From: Candidatus Megaera polyxenophila
GTDB lineage: Bacteria > Pseudomonadota > Alphaproteobacteria > Rickettsiales > Rickettsiaceae
Assembly (NCBI GenBank): GCA_037101405.1
Contig: AP017964.1
Coordinates: 248,001 to 312,000, forward strand
Length of the DNA stretch: 64,000 nt
Direction of reading: 5' to 3'
Below are positions 18,617 to 26,805 of this stretch, one piece after another. How positions within the stretch are numbered: position 1 is the stretch's first letter; each line of letters starts with the position of its first letter. A model generated the notes under the pieces. The model was not told the origin of the DNA, ran no database searches, and worked only from the letters and a program-made list of their open reading frames with translations. The translations under genes and the position numbers were made by a program.

Positions 18617-19598
18617 TAGTGATCAGATAATTATCTACGAAGATAAAAACGGACAAATTTCAGTTGATGTAGTATTACGTGATGAAATGGTTTGGTTAAA
18701 TTTAACTCAACTATCAGAGTTATTTGTCAGAGATAAATCTGTAATTTCACGGCATATAAAAAATATATTAAAAGAGCAAGAATTATCCGAGGTATCAACT
18801 GTTGCAAAATTTGCAACAGTTCAAGCCGAAGGAGATAAAAGCGTTACTAGACAATTAGAATATTATAATCTGGATATGATCATCTCGGTAGGATACCGAG
18901 TTAACTCAAGAAAAGCCGTAGAGTTTAGAAAATGGGCAAGCAATATTTTAAAAGATTATTTAATCAAAGGTTATAGTGTTAACTATAAAAAAATTATGAG
19001 GAAAGAGCTTGAGGAATTAAAGCAGACTGTTTTATTACTCTCAAATACCTTATTAAATCAAAATTTAGTTAATGAAACCGGTTCAGAGCTTTTAAACTTA
19101 ATTAGAACTTATACTAAAACCTGGGATATCCTTCTTAAATATGACGAAAACAGACTGGAATTACCAAAATCTGGAAAATCCGGTATCAGTAGAGAGCTTA
19201 AATATAAAGAAGCAAAATTGGCGATTATTAACCTAAAAACAGAATTACTGCAAAAATCGGAAGCAAGTAACTTGTTTGGACAAGAAAGAGGAAAAGCTTT
19301 AGATGGTATAATAGGTAGTCTGTATCAGACTTTTGGAGGAGATGATTTGTATCCGTCAATTGAAGAGAAAGCCGCTCATCTTATTTATTTTATCATTAAA
19401 GATCATCCGTTTAATGATGGTAATAAAAGAATTGGATGCCTATTATTTTTGTTATTTTTGAGTATTAATGAATTTAAATTAACATCTGTGAGTCCAGAGA
19501 GTTTAACGGCTCTTGCTTTATTGATAGCCGAAAGTGACCCAAAACATAAAAAAGTAATAATTAGATTAGTAATAAATTTGTTAAATGAGAAAAACTAG
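18609..19598 (+). CDS. RhuM-like protein with C-terminal Fic/Doc domain
   Basis: 329 residues. The N-terminal part (about 7-120; LNLTQLSELFVRDKSVISRHIKN, YNLDMIISVGYRVNS, FRKWASNILKDYLIKGY) is the virulence-protein RhuM family, which has a DNA-binding-like fold and occurs on mobile islands. The C-terminal part carries a Fic-type motif HPFNDGNKR at 266-274 within a helical domain. The Fic core HPFx(D/E)GNxR normally supports AMP or other nucleotide transfer, and Doc variants phosphorylate targets; here GNKR resembles the Doc/RhuM subgroup. It overlaps the PIN toxin gene by 8 bp, so it is probably part of the same operon and may act as a second toxin module. Confidence 0.85.
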   Translation: MFNSDQIIIYEDKNGQISVDVVLRDEMVWLNLTQLSELFVRDKSVISRHIKNILKEQELSEVSTVAKFATVQAEGDKSVTRQLEYYNLDMIISVGYRVNSRKAVEFRKWASNILKDYLIKGYSVNYKKIMRKELEELKQTVLLLSNTLLNQNLVNETGSELLNLIRTYTKTWDILLKYDENRLELPKSGKSGISRELKYKEAKLAIINLKTELLQKSEASNLFGQERGKALDGIIGSLYQTFGGDDLYPSIEEKAAHLIYFIIKDHPFNDGNKRIGCLLFLLFLSINEFKLTSVSPESLTALALLIAESDPKHKKVIIRLVINLLNEKN

Positions 19599-19670
19599 AA
19601 AATCAAACAAGACCGAAAGGAATTTCTCTTTAAGATAAAGCAGTCGCAGAAAATAGCGAACTATCTTAAA

Positions 19671-19848
19671 TCGCAGTGTAGAATTCTGCACCGTAACATA
19701 TCCTTGTATCTTTAGATCGGGGTGATAATGGTCATGTTCAGAATGTAGTTTTTTCTACGTTTAAAAACCATTATGACTGCTCTACTGGACAGTTTTTTCA
19801 GCTCCCCGATCACCAATAACCAAGTTCTTTTGGTGGTCGAACTTAATT
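19671..19848 (+). repeat. Structured repeat copy B, possible RNA element
   Basis: It shares long identities with copy C: CACCGTAACATATCCTTG, TTTAGATCGGGGTGATAATG, and the CAGCTCCCCGATCACC end, followed by the same TTTGGTGGTCGAACTTAATT terminus. Fold: outer stem 19715-19722 with 19804-19811; inner stem 19727-19732 with 19767-19772; apical stem 19743-19748 with 19755-19760. The apical stem sequence is ATGTAG/CTACGT, quite unlike copy C, yet it still pairs. The 5' part present in copy C is replaced by unrelated sequence here, so 19599-19670 shows nothing recognisable. Confidence 0.65.
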
Positions 19849-19870
19849 ACAATTTTTAGTTTATTTTAAG

Positions 19871-20130
19871 AATTGACCACCAAAATAAATTTGGTTAGAA
19901 TCGCTGCCCGAACGGGTAAAACCTTTCCGGGGTCTGAAAACCTCTTTCAAACGCGGTGTAGTTTTGGCTGCACCGTAACATATCCTTGTATCTTTAGATC
20001 GGGGTGATAATGGTTATGTCCAGAGTTTTGTACTTCCAAAACTTAAAGACCATTGTAGCTGCTCGTTTGTACGGTTTTTTCAGCTCCCCGATCACCAAAC
20101 AGCCAAGTTCTTTGGTGGTCGAACTTAATT
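19871..20130 (+). repeat. Structured repeat copy C (most complete, about 260 bp)
   Basis: Ends: AATTGACCACCAAAATAAATTTGG at the left (19871 on) and, inverted at the right, CCAAGTTCTTTGGTGGTCGAACTTAATT ending at 20130, so GACCACCAAA forms a terminal inverted repeat. Inside are a GCGGTG..CACCG hairpin, then outer stem 19997-20004 with 20086-20093 (GATCGGGG/CCCCGATC), inner stem 20009-20014 with 20049-20054, and apical stem 20024-20030 with 20037-20043. A TTTTTT tract sits before the 3' outer strand. It ends 30 bp upstream of the lipoprotein ATG and would lie in that gene's 5' leader if transcribed from upstream. Confidence 0.7.
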
Positions 20131-20160
20131 TCATTTTTTAAGTTTAAAGGAGTTATCATT

Positions 20161-20610
20161 ATGAAAAAAATCCAGATCACAGCCCTATCAGTAATCCTTT
20201 CTTCCGGTATTCTATCTTCCTGCGGAAAAGATGAAATCGAAAAATGGGAGGAAGAAAAAGACCAGGCACTTATTGATGCTGAATTTACAGATACACAAAC
20301 CCGCCTTGATTACCTGCAATGCTATGCTTTATCTTCCCAGGAAAAAAGCAAATGCCTACTTAAACTTAACAACAAAAAGATCAAACCAGAGCTACTAAAG
20401 CACCATTTTTATACTAATAATTACGTTTACCAGCTTGAAAAACTAGGTTTTGTGCAATTCCTCAAAAATAAAGGAGCAGTTTGTGATAGAATAACGGAAG
20501 GGCCTAAATACACCAGCGAAACCGAAAGTTACGTAGCTAAATGCAGGGATGGCAATATCTATTTATTAAAGTTCAATTATGATGAAGATAAATGGCTACT
20601 TGTGAAATAG
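20161..20610 (+). CDS. Small lipoprotein of unknown function
   Basis: 149 residues. The signal peptide MKKIQITALSVILSSGI ends in lipobox LSSC with Cys21, so the mature protein should be an outer- or inner-membrane lipoprotein. The body is charged and helical (EKWEEEKDQALIDAE), with several cysteines (about residues 54, 64, 108 and 127) that may form disulfides, and ends in a short beta-like segment, NIYLLKFNYDEDKWLLVK. A strong AAAGGAG site precedes the ATG. I do not recognise the family. The ABC importer genes follow 148 bp later on the same strand but need not be linked. Confidence 0.8.
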   Translation: MKKIQITALSVILSSGILSSCGKDEIEKWEEEKDQALIDAEFTDTQTRLDYLQCYALSSQEKSKCLLKLNNKKIKPELLKHHFYTNNYVYQLEKLGFVQFLKNKGAVCDRITEGPKYTSETESYVAKCRDGNIYLLKFNYDEDKWLLVK

Positions 20611-20758
20611 TTTTAACTTAAAATAAGAAACAGAATCAACCTATTGTAAAAACGTGTCATCAATTGATAAATCTTATAAGTTTTCTTTAATTTTCTGTCC
20701 TCTTTAAAAATTTTACTCCATTATTTTTTAAAGAATTAAAGAATCAAGTTGATTATTT

Positions 20759-22531
20759 ATGAGGTTAACTTATATACCGGCTCGTTTTAATGCGAGTGGT
20801 CATCACAAAACCGCTAAAAATAGAACAAGCAATTTGTTGTTTAACATTTTAGCTTTTCTGCTAATAACTGCAGGTCTTGCATTAATTGGGGTAGGATTTA
20901 CAGAAATGTCTGCCCCAATAAGCATATTAAAATCAGAACAAATATCTTTAGATCCGGTAAATTTATTTGAATATTCCTTGCGCACCACTCTTCGGATGTT
21001 TATTGCTTTGGTCTTCTCTTTAATTTTTTCTTTATTATATGCCACTATTGCTGCTAAAAATAGCTATGCAGAAGAAATTTTAGTACCTTTACTTGATATT
21101 TTACAATCAGTTCCGATTCTTGGTTATATTTCATTCACCGTTACGGGATTCTTGCTATTATTCCCTAATAGCATTATGGGGGCTGAATGCGCCGCTATTT
21201 TTGCCATTTTCACCTCTCAAGCATGGAATCTTACTTTCAGCTTTTATCAATCCTTAAAAACCATCCCCAAGGAATTAATAGAAGCAAGTTCCATATTTAA
21301 AATGTCGAAATGGCAAAGGTTCTGGCGGGTGGAGCTGCCTTTTGGTATACCAAGTTTAGTTGGAAACGTTGTAGTATCCATGTCCGGTGGATGGTTTTTT
21401 GTCGTGGCTGCTGAAGTAATTAGCGTCGGTAATAATAAAATAAGCTTGCCTGGCATTGGATCGTATATATCACTAGCTCTTGAACAAGAAAACATACCAT
21501 CTATTATATATGCTCTAACAGCTATGATATTAATAATAATAATTTATGACCAATTAATATTGAGGACGCTTGTTGCCTGGTCTGATAAATTTCACTACGA
21601 AAGCACCGGAAGTAGTAATGCTCCAAAATCGTGGGTTTTAACCTTGTTTACCAGAAACCTTTTTATAAATAAATTATTCCTGCCTATAATTTATTTTTTC
21701 AGATTTATAGTATATTTTCCATTATTTAACCACTCAAATCAGGACAAAAACCTGGAACAAAAACAAGAATTTGTTAGCTACCACTACAACAGAACCTCTA
21801 AATATTTATGGTATTTTGCATTATTCGTTATATTTGCCCTAGCAAGTTACTATTTATTTAACTTTTTACAGAATCAAATAAAATTAAGTGAATTGCTCGA
21901 AGTGCTACAACTAGTTTTAATTACTATGCTACGAGTTTTTACGTTAGTAATTATTGCTTCTATTATTTGGATACCAATTGGTATATATATCGGTTTACAC
22001 CCAAAACTCGCAGCAGTTATGCAACCAATAACTCAATTTCTTGCTGCTTTTCCCGCCAATTTACTTTTTCCGCTGGCAGTAATTGGAATCAGTAAATACG
22101 ACCTTAACCCCAATATTTGGTTAAGCCCCTTAATGATTGTAGGGGCGCAGTGGTACATTTTATTCAATGTGATTACAGGAAGTTCCTCTTTCCCTACCGA
22201 GCTTAGAGAAGCGTCTAAAAATTTTAATATAAAAGGCCTTCTGTGGTGGCGTAAGGTTATGTTACCAGGAATTGTGCCTTATTTTATCACAGGAGCAATT
22301 ACAGCCTCTGGAGGGGCTTGGAACGCTAGTATAGTAGCAGAAGTGGTTAGCTGGGGAGATAAAAAAATAGTGCTAAAAGGTATCGGTAGTTATATAACGC
22401 AGATGACCATAGAGGCAGATTTCCATCGGATAGTTCTAGGAATAGGGGTTATGTCTCTCTGCATAGCATTAATTAACCATTTTTTTTGGCAGCCGCTATA
22501 TAATTACTCCGCAAAAAAATATAAATTTTAA
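20759..22531 (+). CDS. NitT/TauT-type ABC transporter permease, two fused permease domains
   Basis: 590 residues. There are two copies of the binding-protein-dependent permease domain, each with about six membrane segments: the first about 75-265, the second about 385-580, joined by a polar linker with two further hydrophobic segments. The EAA coupling motif occurs twice (LIEASSIFKMSKWQRFWRVELPFG region and LREASKNFNIKGLLWWRKVMLPG region). Permeases of this group import nitrate, sulfonates, taurine or pyrimidine precursors; substrate cannot be told here. No binding-protein gene adjoins it. The ATPase gene follows after 20 bp. Confidence 0.88.
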   Translation: MRLTYIPARFNASGHHKTAKNRTSNLLFNILAFLLITAGLALIGVGFTEMSAPISILKSEQISLDPVNLFEYSLRTTLRMFIALVFSLIFSLLYATIAAKNSYAEEILVPLLDILQSVPILGYISFTVTGFLLLFPNSIMGAECAAIFAIFTSQAWNLTFSFYQSLKTIPKELIEASSIFKMSKWQRFWRVELPFGIPSLVGNVVVSMSGGWFFVVAAEVISVGNNKISLPGIGSYISLALEQENIPSIIYALTAMILIIIIYDQLILRTLVAWSDKFHYESTGSSNAPKSWVLTLFTRNLFINKLFLPIIYFFRFIVYFPLFNHSNQDKNLEQKQEFVSYHYNRTSKYLWYFALFVIFALASYYLFNFLQNQIKLSELLEVLQLVLITMLRVFTLVIIASIIWIPIGIYIGLHPKLAAVMQPITQFLAAFPANLLFPLAVIGISKYDLNPNIWLSPLMIVGAQWYILFNVITGSSSFPTELREASKNFNIKGLLWWRKVMLPGIVPYFITGAITASGGAWNASIVAEVVSWGDKKIVLKGIGSYITQMTIEADFHRIVLGIGVMSLCIALINHFFWQPLYNYSAKKYKF

Positions 22532-22551
22532 TAGTTTTCAGTACAGAATTT

Positions 22552-23847
22552 ATGAATAATAATTTAATTGAACTCTCATCAATTACCCAAAGTTTTACAA
22601 AACCTGATGGCAATATCCAAAAAATATTAGATCAGATCAGTTTTAATGTTAAGGAAAGAGAAATACTGGCAATACTTGGTAAATCCGGTTGCGGTAAATC
22701 AACACTGCTAAGGATTATTGCAGGATTAGTCAAACCCAGCAGAGGGAAAGTAAAATACAATAATGAAACAACAGATAAAACTTTCGGTATTAGTATGATT
22801 TTCCAGAGCTTTGCTCTGTTTCCCTGGCTTACTGTTCTTGAAAATGTAGAACTCGGTTTAGAGGCGATGGATATTCCAAGGATGGAGCGGCGCAAAAAAG
22901 CGTTGGAAGCCATAGATTTAATAGGTCTTGATGGATTTGAATCAGCCATGCCAAGAGAACTATCGGGCGGTATGAAACAAAGAGTAGGATTTGCTAGAGC
23001 TTTAGTAGTAGAACCGCAGGTAATGCTTATGGATGAACCATTTTCTGCTCTCGATATACTTACTTCAGATACTTTAAAAAATGATTTTCTTGATCTTTGG
23101 GTTGCTAAGAAAACGAATCTAAAATCGGTAATAATAGTTACGCACAGTATTGAAGAAGCAGTGATGATGGCTGATCGGGTTTTGATTTTAGCTTCAAATC
23201 CAGGGCGGGTAGTCTCTGAATTGAAGATTAATTTAAGCAGACCAAGGCATGCTCATACCCCGGAATTTCAAGAGTTAGTTGACCAAATTTATAGCAAAAT
23301 GTCAGAAGCCGGTAAACAAATTTTTGAAGATAAGGCCAAGAAAGTACGTGAACATGATATAACTCAAAATTTGATCTACACCTCTCCAAATCAACTTGCT
23401 GCTATAACAGGAACCCTGGCTACCCCGCCTTATAACGGCTCAGGCGATCTAGCAGATCTCGTTAAAGCTCTACAGATTAAAACATTTGACGTAATTCATA
23501 TTTCCGAAGCTCTATCTATACTTAAATTTGCAACAGTTAACGAAGGTAACATCAAACTGACAAAAACCGGAAAACTTTTTGCAACTACAGAATTAGAAGA
23601 ACGAAAACGAATCTTTGCCGAGCAACTACTCAAAAACGTGCCCCTTGCGTCATATATAGTTAATGTCTTAAATGGCAGAGCAGACAACAAAGCACCTAAA
23701 TCCCGTTTCTTAACCCATCTGGAAGACCAATTATCAGCTAGCGAAGCCTCCACAGCTTTAAAAGCGATAATAGTAGCTGGCAGGTATGCTGAACTATTTT
23801 CCTACGATGATAATAAACAATTATTCAGCTTGGATAATCCGACTTAA
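22552..23847 (+). CDS. NitT/TauT-type ABC transporter ATPase with C-terminal AAA-associated domain
   Basis: 431 residues. The ATPase module (1-265) has Walker A GKSGCGKST at 43-51, Q-loop MIFQSFALFPW, signature LSGG at 137-140, Walker B MLMDEP at 158-163 and the H-loop VTHSIEEAV. A further 165 residues form the AAA-associated domain seen in some nitrate/sulfonate-type importers (YNGSGDLADLVKAL, FATVNEGNIKLTKTGKLF, SRFLTHLEDQLSASEA), probably a winged-helix-like regulatory or dimerisation part. Together with the fused permease it would make a complete inner-membrane core needing one permease and two ATPases. Confidence 0.9.
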   Translation: MNNNLIELSSITQSFTKPDGNIQKILDQISFNVKEREILAILGKSGCGKSTLLRIIAGLVKPSRGKVKYNNETTDKTFGISMIFQSFALFPWLTVLENVELGLEAMDIPRMERRKKALEAIDLIGLDGFESAMPRELSGGMKQRVGFARALVVEPQVMLMDEPFSALDILTSDTLKNDFLDLWVAKKTNLKSVIIVTHSIEEAVMMADRVLILASNPGRVVSELKINLSRPRHAHTPEFQELVDQIYSKMSEAGKQIFEDKAKKVREHDITQNLIYTSPNQLAAITGTLATPPYNGSGDLADLVKALQIKTFDVIHISEALSILKFATVNEGNIKLTKTGKLFATTELEERKRIFAEQLLKNVPLASYIVNVLNGRADNKAPKSRFLTHLEDQLSASEASTALKAIIVAGRYAELFSYDDNKQLFSLDNPT

Positions 23848-23863
23848 TGTGCGCTATAAATAC

Positions 23864-23892
23864 TTGAAGTTTTAATTAATTACTGGTATAAG
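23864..23892 (+). promoter_or_regulatory. Sigma70-type promoter for tRNA-Arg
   Basis: TTGAAG at 23864-23869 and TATAAG at 23887-23892 are separated by exactly 17 bp, placing a start near 23899, about 24 bp upstream of the tRNA. This is inferred from consensus and spacing. Confidence 0.5.
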
Positions 23893-23922
23893 ACTCGTAT
23901 CTTTTTTATTTTACCCTAAAAA

Positions 23923-23999
23923 GCGCCCTTAGCTCAGCTGGATAGAGCAACGGATTTCTAATCCGTAGGTCAGAGGTTCGAATCCTCTAGGGCGCGCCA
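23923..23999 (+). tRNA. tRNA-Arg (anticodon TCT)
   Basis: The 77-nt cloverleaf has acceptor GCGCCCT pairing with AGGGCGC, D-loop AGCTCAGCTGGATAGAGC, anticodon stem ACGGA/TCCGT with loop TTTCTAA (anticodon TCT, reading AGA/AGG), T-arm GAGGTTCGAATCCTC, discriminator G and encoded CCA at 23997-23999. AGA is the expected major arginine codon in an AT-rich genome. Confidence 0.97.
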
Positions 24000-24067
24000 T
24001 TCTTCATTTTTAGGTAATTTTACAACCATGTAAAACTGCAAGCGTAAATAACGTACCCTTAATATGT

Positions 24068-24102
24068 GCTATTTATAGTATCATATGGATACTATAAATA
24101 GC
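24068..24102. terminator. Perfect 15-bp hairpin between tRNA-Arg and the POT transporter
   Basis: GCTATTTATAGTATC (24068-24082) and GATACTATAAATAGC (24088-24102) are exact complements around a 5-nt loop. It lies between converging units (tRNA-Arg on plus, transporter on minus) and may terminate both, although no long U tract follows. The rest of 24000-24278 shows nothing else. Confidence 0.4.
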
Positions 24103-24278
24103 TATGAATCTTGAACTAAAATTTAAGATTATAGTCGTTACACGAGAACTCGGAAAATATCATAGGCTAGGCTAATCAAAAAGGGACATGTCAATAAAAC
24201 TGACTTTACAACACATCTGTAATTTTATTATTCTGTATTCTGAATACCGATCTTATTAGACCTCTAGCTATTATCCCA

Positions 24279-25784
24279 TCAAGTATTTTGCCTTGATAAA
24301 ATTCTGTGTAAGAAAATTGAACACACTAAAAATACGACCACTATACCTAAATTGAAGAAAGTTATATTTAGAAAACCAGATTTGTATATGGCAAGAGATT
24401 CAACTATATCTACTTTTCCTCCCACAGAAGGTACTGACATAAATTTTGATAAAATAACACCAGCTAAGTTAGAAAATGCCAATGACAACATTACTATGCC
24501 CATAATAAATCCACGTAGATTTGCGGGAGCTAGCATAGTAGCTTGTGATTGAACCAAAGGGGCTATACAAAGCTCGCCTAAGCTCATAAAAGCTATGGCA
24601 ACAACTAAGTATAAGTACCCTACTTTACCATTATTATCGGCATTTACGCATCCTACATAAAGCACAACAAAGCATACAACTAACGTTACTAAACCAAGGC
24701 CTAGCATTAACGTTGAGTATTTTCTATCAAATGTCATATAAGTACCAAGTAATGAGCCAATTAAAACTATTGATATAGGGTTTATTGCTTGAGATACTGA
24801 AGGCGGTATTATAATACCAAATATTTCATTATCTATATTTCTTGCTGTAAATAAGTTGATAAGAGAGCCAAGCTGCATTTCTAAACCGAAAAAACACATT
24901 AAGAAAAATACCATGATAGCCAAAGCAATTAAGTTGCGCCTCTGAATAGAAGGAGATTTCACTACGATATAAGCAAATATCCCGAAAACTACCAACCCTA
25001 CGATACTAAGTATATTGGCAAAAAACTCAGCGGATTCTAACATTTTAGACACAAGAAAAGCCAAGCCAAAACTAACTGCTATTGTTATGGTAATTAAATT
25101 CATACCAAAAAATAACTTCTTATTTATAAGGTTCGGCTTTGGTGATGTTCCACTTGATCCTAAAATATGCTGAAATTTAGTAAATACAACAAGGCCAATA
25201 AACATACCAATACCGGCTAGGCCAAAACCATAATCCCACCCATAATTACTTGCAACGATAGCACACAAGATAGACGCAAAAAATGAGCCTAAATTTATTC
25301 CAACATAAAATAAGGTAAACCCTCTTTCCCTATTAGGGTCATTATCCTTATAACACGAACCTAGTAAATTTGTTATATTACCTTTAAATAGTCCTGTTCC
25401 TATAGCTATCAATGCCAAGCCTAAATATACCAAAAATGTATTCCACCCTACAAAAGTCATACAAATATGGCCCATTATTATCACAATACCACCAATGAGA
25501 ATCATATTACGGAATCCCATCAATTTATCAGCCATGATTCCCCCAATTACAGGGACAGTATAACCAATAGCAGCAAATAAAGAATATATGGCATAAGCTT
25601 TAGCGTCGCTAAAACCGAGATGTGATGTAAGAAATAATACAAGTAACGCTCTCATACCATAATAACTAAAACGCTCCCACATCTCCACAAAAAATATAAG
25701 TTTTAAAAATTTTGGATATCTTATGACCTCCCGGTCGTCTTTACCTATACTAATTACGTTAGATAGGTTTGCAGAATTACTCAT
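24279..25784 (-). CDS. POT-family (PTR2) proton-dependent oligopeptide transporter
   Basis: 501 residues, about 12-14 membrane segments. The N-terminus holds the family marker VEMWERFSYYGMRALLVLFL (an ExxERFxYYG motif near 33-43, involved in proton coupling), followed by GYTVPVIGGIMADKLMGFR and the FTLFYVGINLGSFF block (PTR2 signature). The family imports di- and tripeptides with protons across the inner membrane. For an intracellular bacterium that lacks many amino-acid pathways, peptide import from the host is a plausible role (inference). It is monocistronic in this window. Confidence 0.93.
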   Translation of the reverse strand: MSNSANLSNVISIGKDDREVIRYPKFLKLIFFVEMWERFSYYGMRALLVLFLTSHLGFSDAKAYAIYSLFAAIGYTVPVIGGIMADKLMGFRNMILIGGIVIIMGHICMTFVGWNTFLVYLGLALIAIGTGLFKGNITNLLGSCYKDNDPNRERGFTLFYVGINLGSFFASILCAIVASNYGWDYGFGLAGIGMFIGLVVFTKFQHILGSSGTSPKPNLINKKLFFGMNLITITIAVSFGLAFLVSKMLESAEFFANILSIVGLVVFGIFAYIVVKSPSIQRRNLIALAIMVFFLMCFFGLEMQLGSLINLFTARNIDNEIFGIIIPPSVSQAINPISIVLIGSLLGTYMTFDRKYSTLMLGLGLVTLVVCFVVLYVGCVNADNNGKVGYLYLVVAIAFMSLGELCIAPLVQSQATMLAPANLRGFIMGIVMLSLAFSNLAGVILSKFMSVPSVGGKVDIVESLAIYKSGFLNITFFNLGIVVVFLVCSIFLHRILSRQNT

Positions 25785-26041
25785 AATGAATACCTCATAA
25801 TAATATAAAATGGATTTTACTTAAATACTGGGTTTAGCCCGCCCAACCACTAATGGTAGAAGAGTAACATATGGTATAGCATTTTTATAAAGCTATAAAA
25901 CGCAACGCTGATTTACCAAAATATAAGCATTACGAAAGCTAATAAGCAATGTTTAACCGCTTGCTATGACTTACTGCAAAACTAAAACAAGTATAAGTAA
26001 AAATTAAATAGTAGTAAAAATTTTAAAAGTAACGAAAGGTA

Positions 26042-26176
26042 TTAGCGTGCCGGATGATATGACCAGAGCATAATAAAGGGAAACATGGAGGTGGTAGTAA
26101 GGTTGAATGTTTTATTGGCAGCATTACTGCCATTAATTACCAATGATTGTCGTTCCAACAACAAATTTTTTAACAT
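26042..26176 (-). CDS. Possible 44-residue small ORF upstream of the POT transporter
   Basis: On the minus strand an AAGGAG box is followed, after a 6-nt spacer, by ATG (26176) and 44 codons, beginning MLKNLLLERQ and ending WSYHPAR, then TAA. The product is not clearly hydrophobic and I know no homologue. It lies about 260 bp upstream of the transporter start on the same strand, so it could be a leader peptide or chance. The remaining parts of 25785-26339 show no gene. Confidence 0.25.
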   Translation of the reverse strand: MLKNLLLERQSLVINGSNAANKTFNLTTTSMFPFIMLWSYHPAR

Positions 26177-26339
26177 AATAAACTCCTTAACTTTTAGGTT
26201 TAATTAGAACGCAAACAAAATGCGTACCAAATTTCATATATAACATCATTTTTAAGTCATTTGCAATATGCTTATTAAAATATTTTAAGACAGTTCTCAA
26301 GTAAAATTTGATTACGATAATTATTCCGAAGAGTGTATC

Positions 26340-26642
26340 TTACAGATCTTGGCTTGCAAAATACGCTGCGGCTTTTTTTAATATATTGCGCTCCTGCTCT
26401 ATCCTTTTTATTTTAGCTCGTAGAGCTCGATTCTCTTCTTCAAGGTTTTGATATTTAACATGGTTTTTAGTTTCTGATAAATCTGCTCTTTCTTGCATTG
26501 CTTTTTGTATTCAAGTATATAAAGTATTCCTGTTTATACCGAGTTCATCTGCTATAACAGCTTTTGGCTGATCAGTTTGTAATACTAGTCTAACTGCTTC
26601 TTTCCTGAAGTCAGAGGTGTGTTTTTCGATTTTCTTTTTCAT
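26340..26642 (-). pseudogene. IS3-family transposase OrfA remnant with internal stop
   Basis: The minus-strand frame from ATG at 26642 reads MKKKIEKHTSDFRKEAVRLV (helix-turn-helix start of IS3 OrfA), continues with ADELGINRNTLYT, then TGA where a tryptophan is expected, then the leucine-zipper part LEEENRALRAKIKRIEQER and LKKAAAYFAS, the classic OrfA end. No OrfB follows. The flank TGTGTCCAG...GATCAG near 26671-26698 looks like a terminal repeat. It is unrelated in sequence to the intact IS3 at 53.7 kb. A decayed insertion. Confidence 0.75.
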
Positions 26643-26805
26643 ATTAGCTCTCTCTTTATTTTAACACAAAATGTGTCCAGAAAACTAATACAGGATCAGT
26701 TTCTTTAAATTCCTATATTAAATAACAAAAATAACATATCTCTTGAGCTAGAAAAAAATACTACTATTTTATCAACTGTTAATTAAAAAGATTAAAAATT
26801 ATTTA

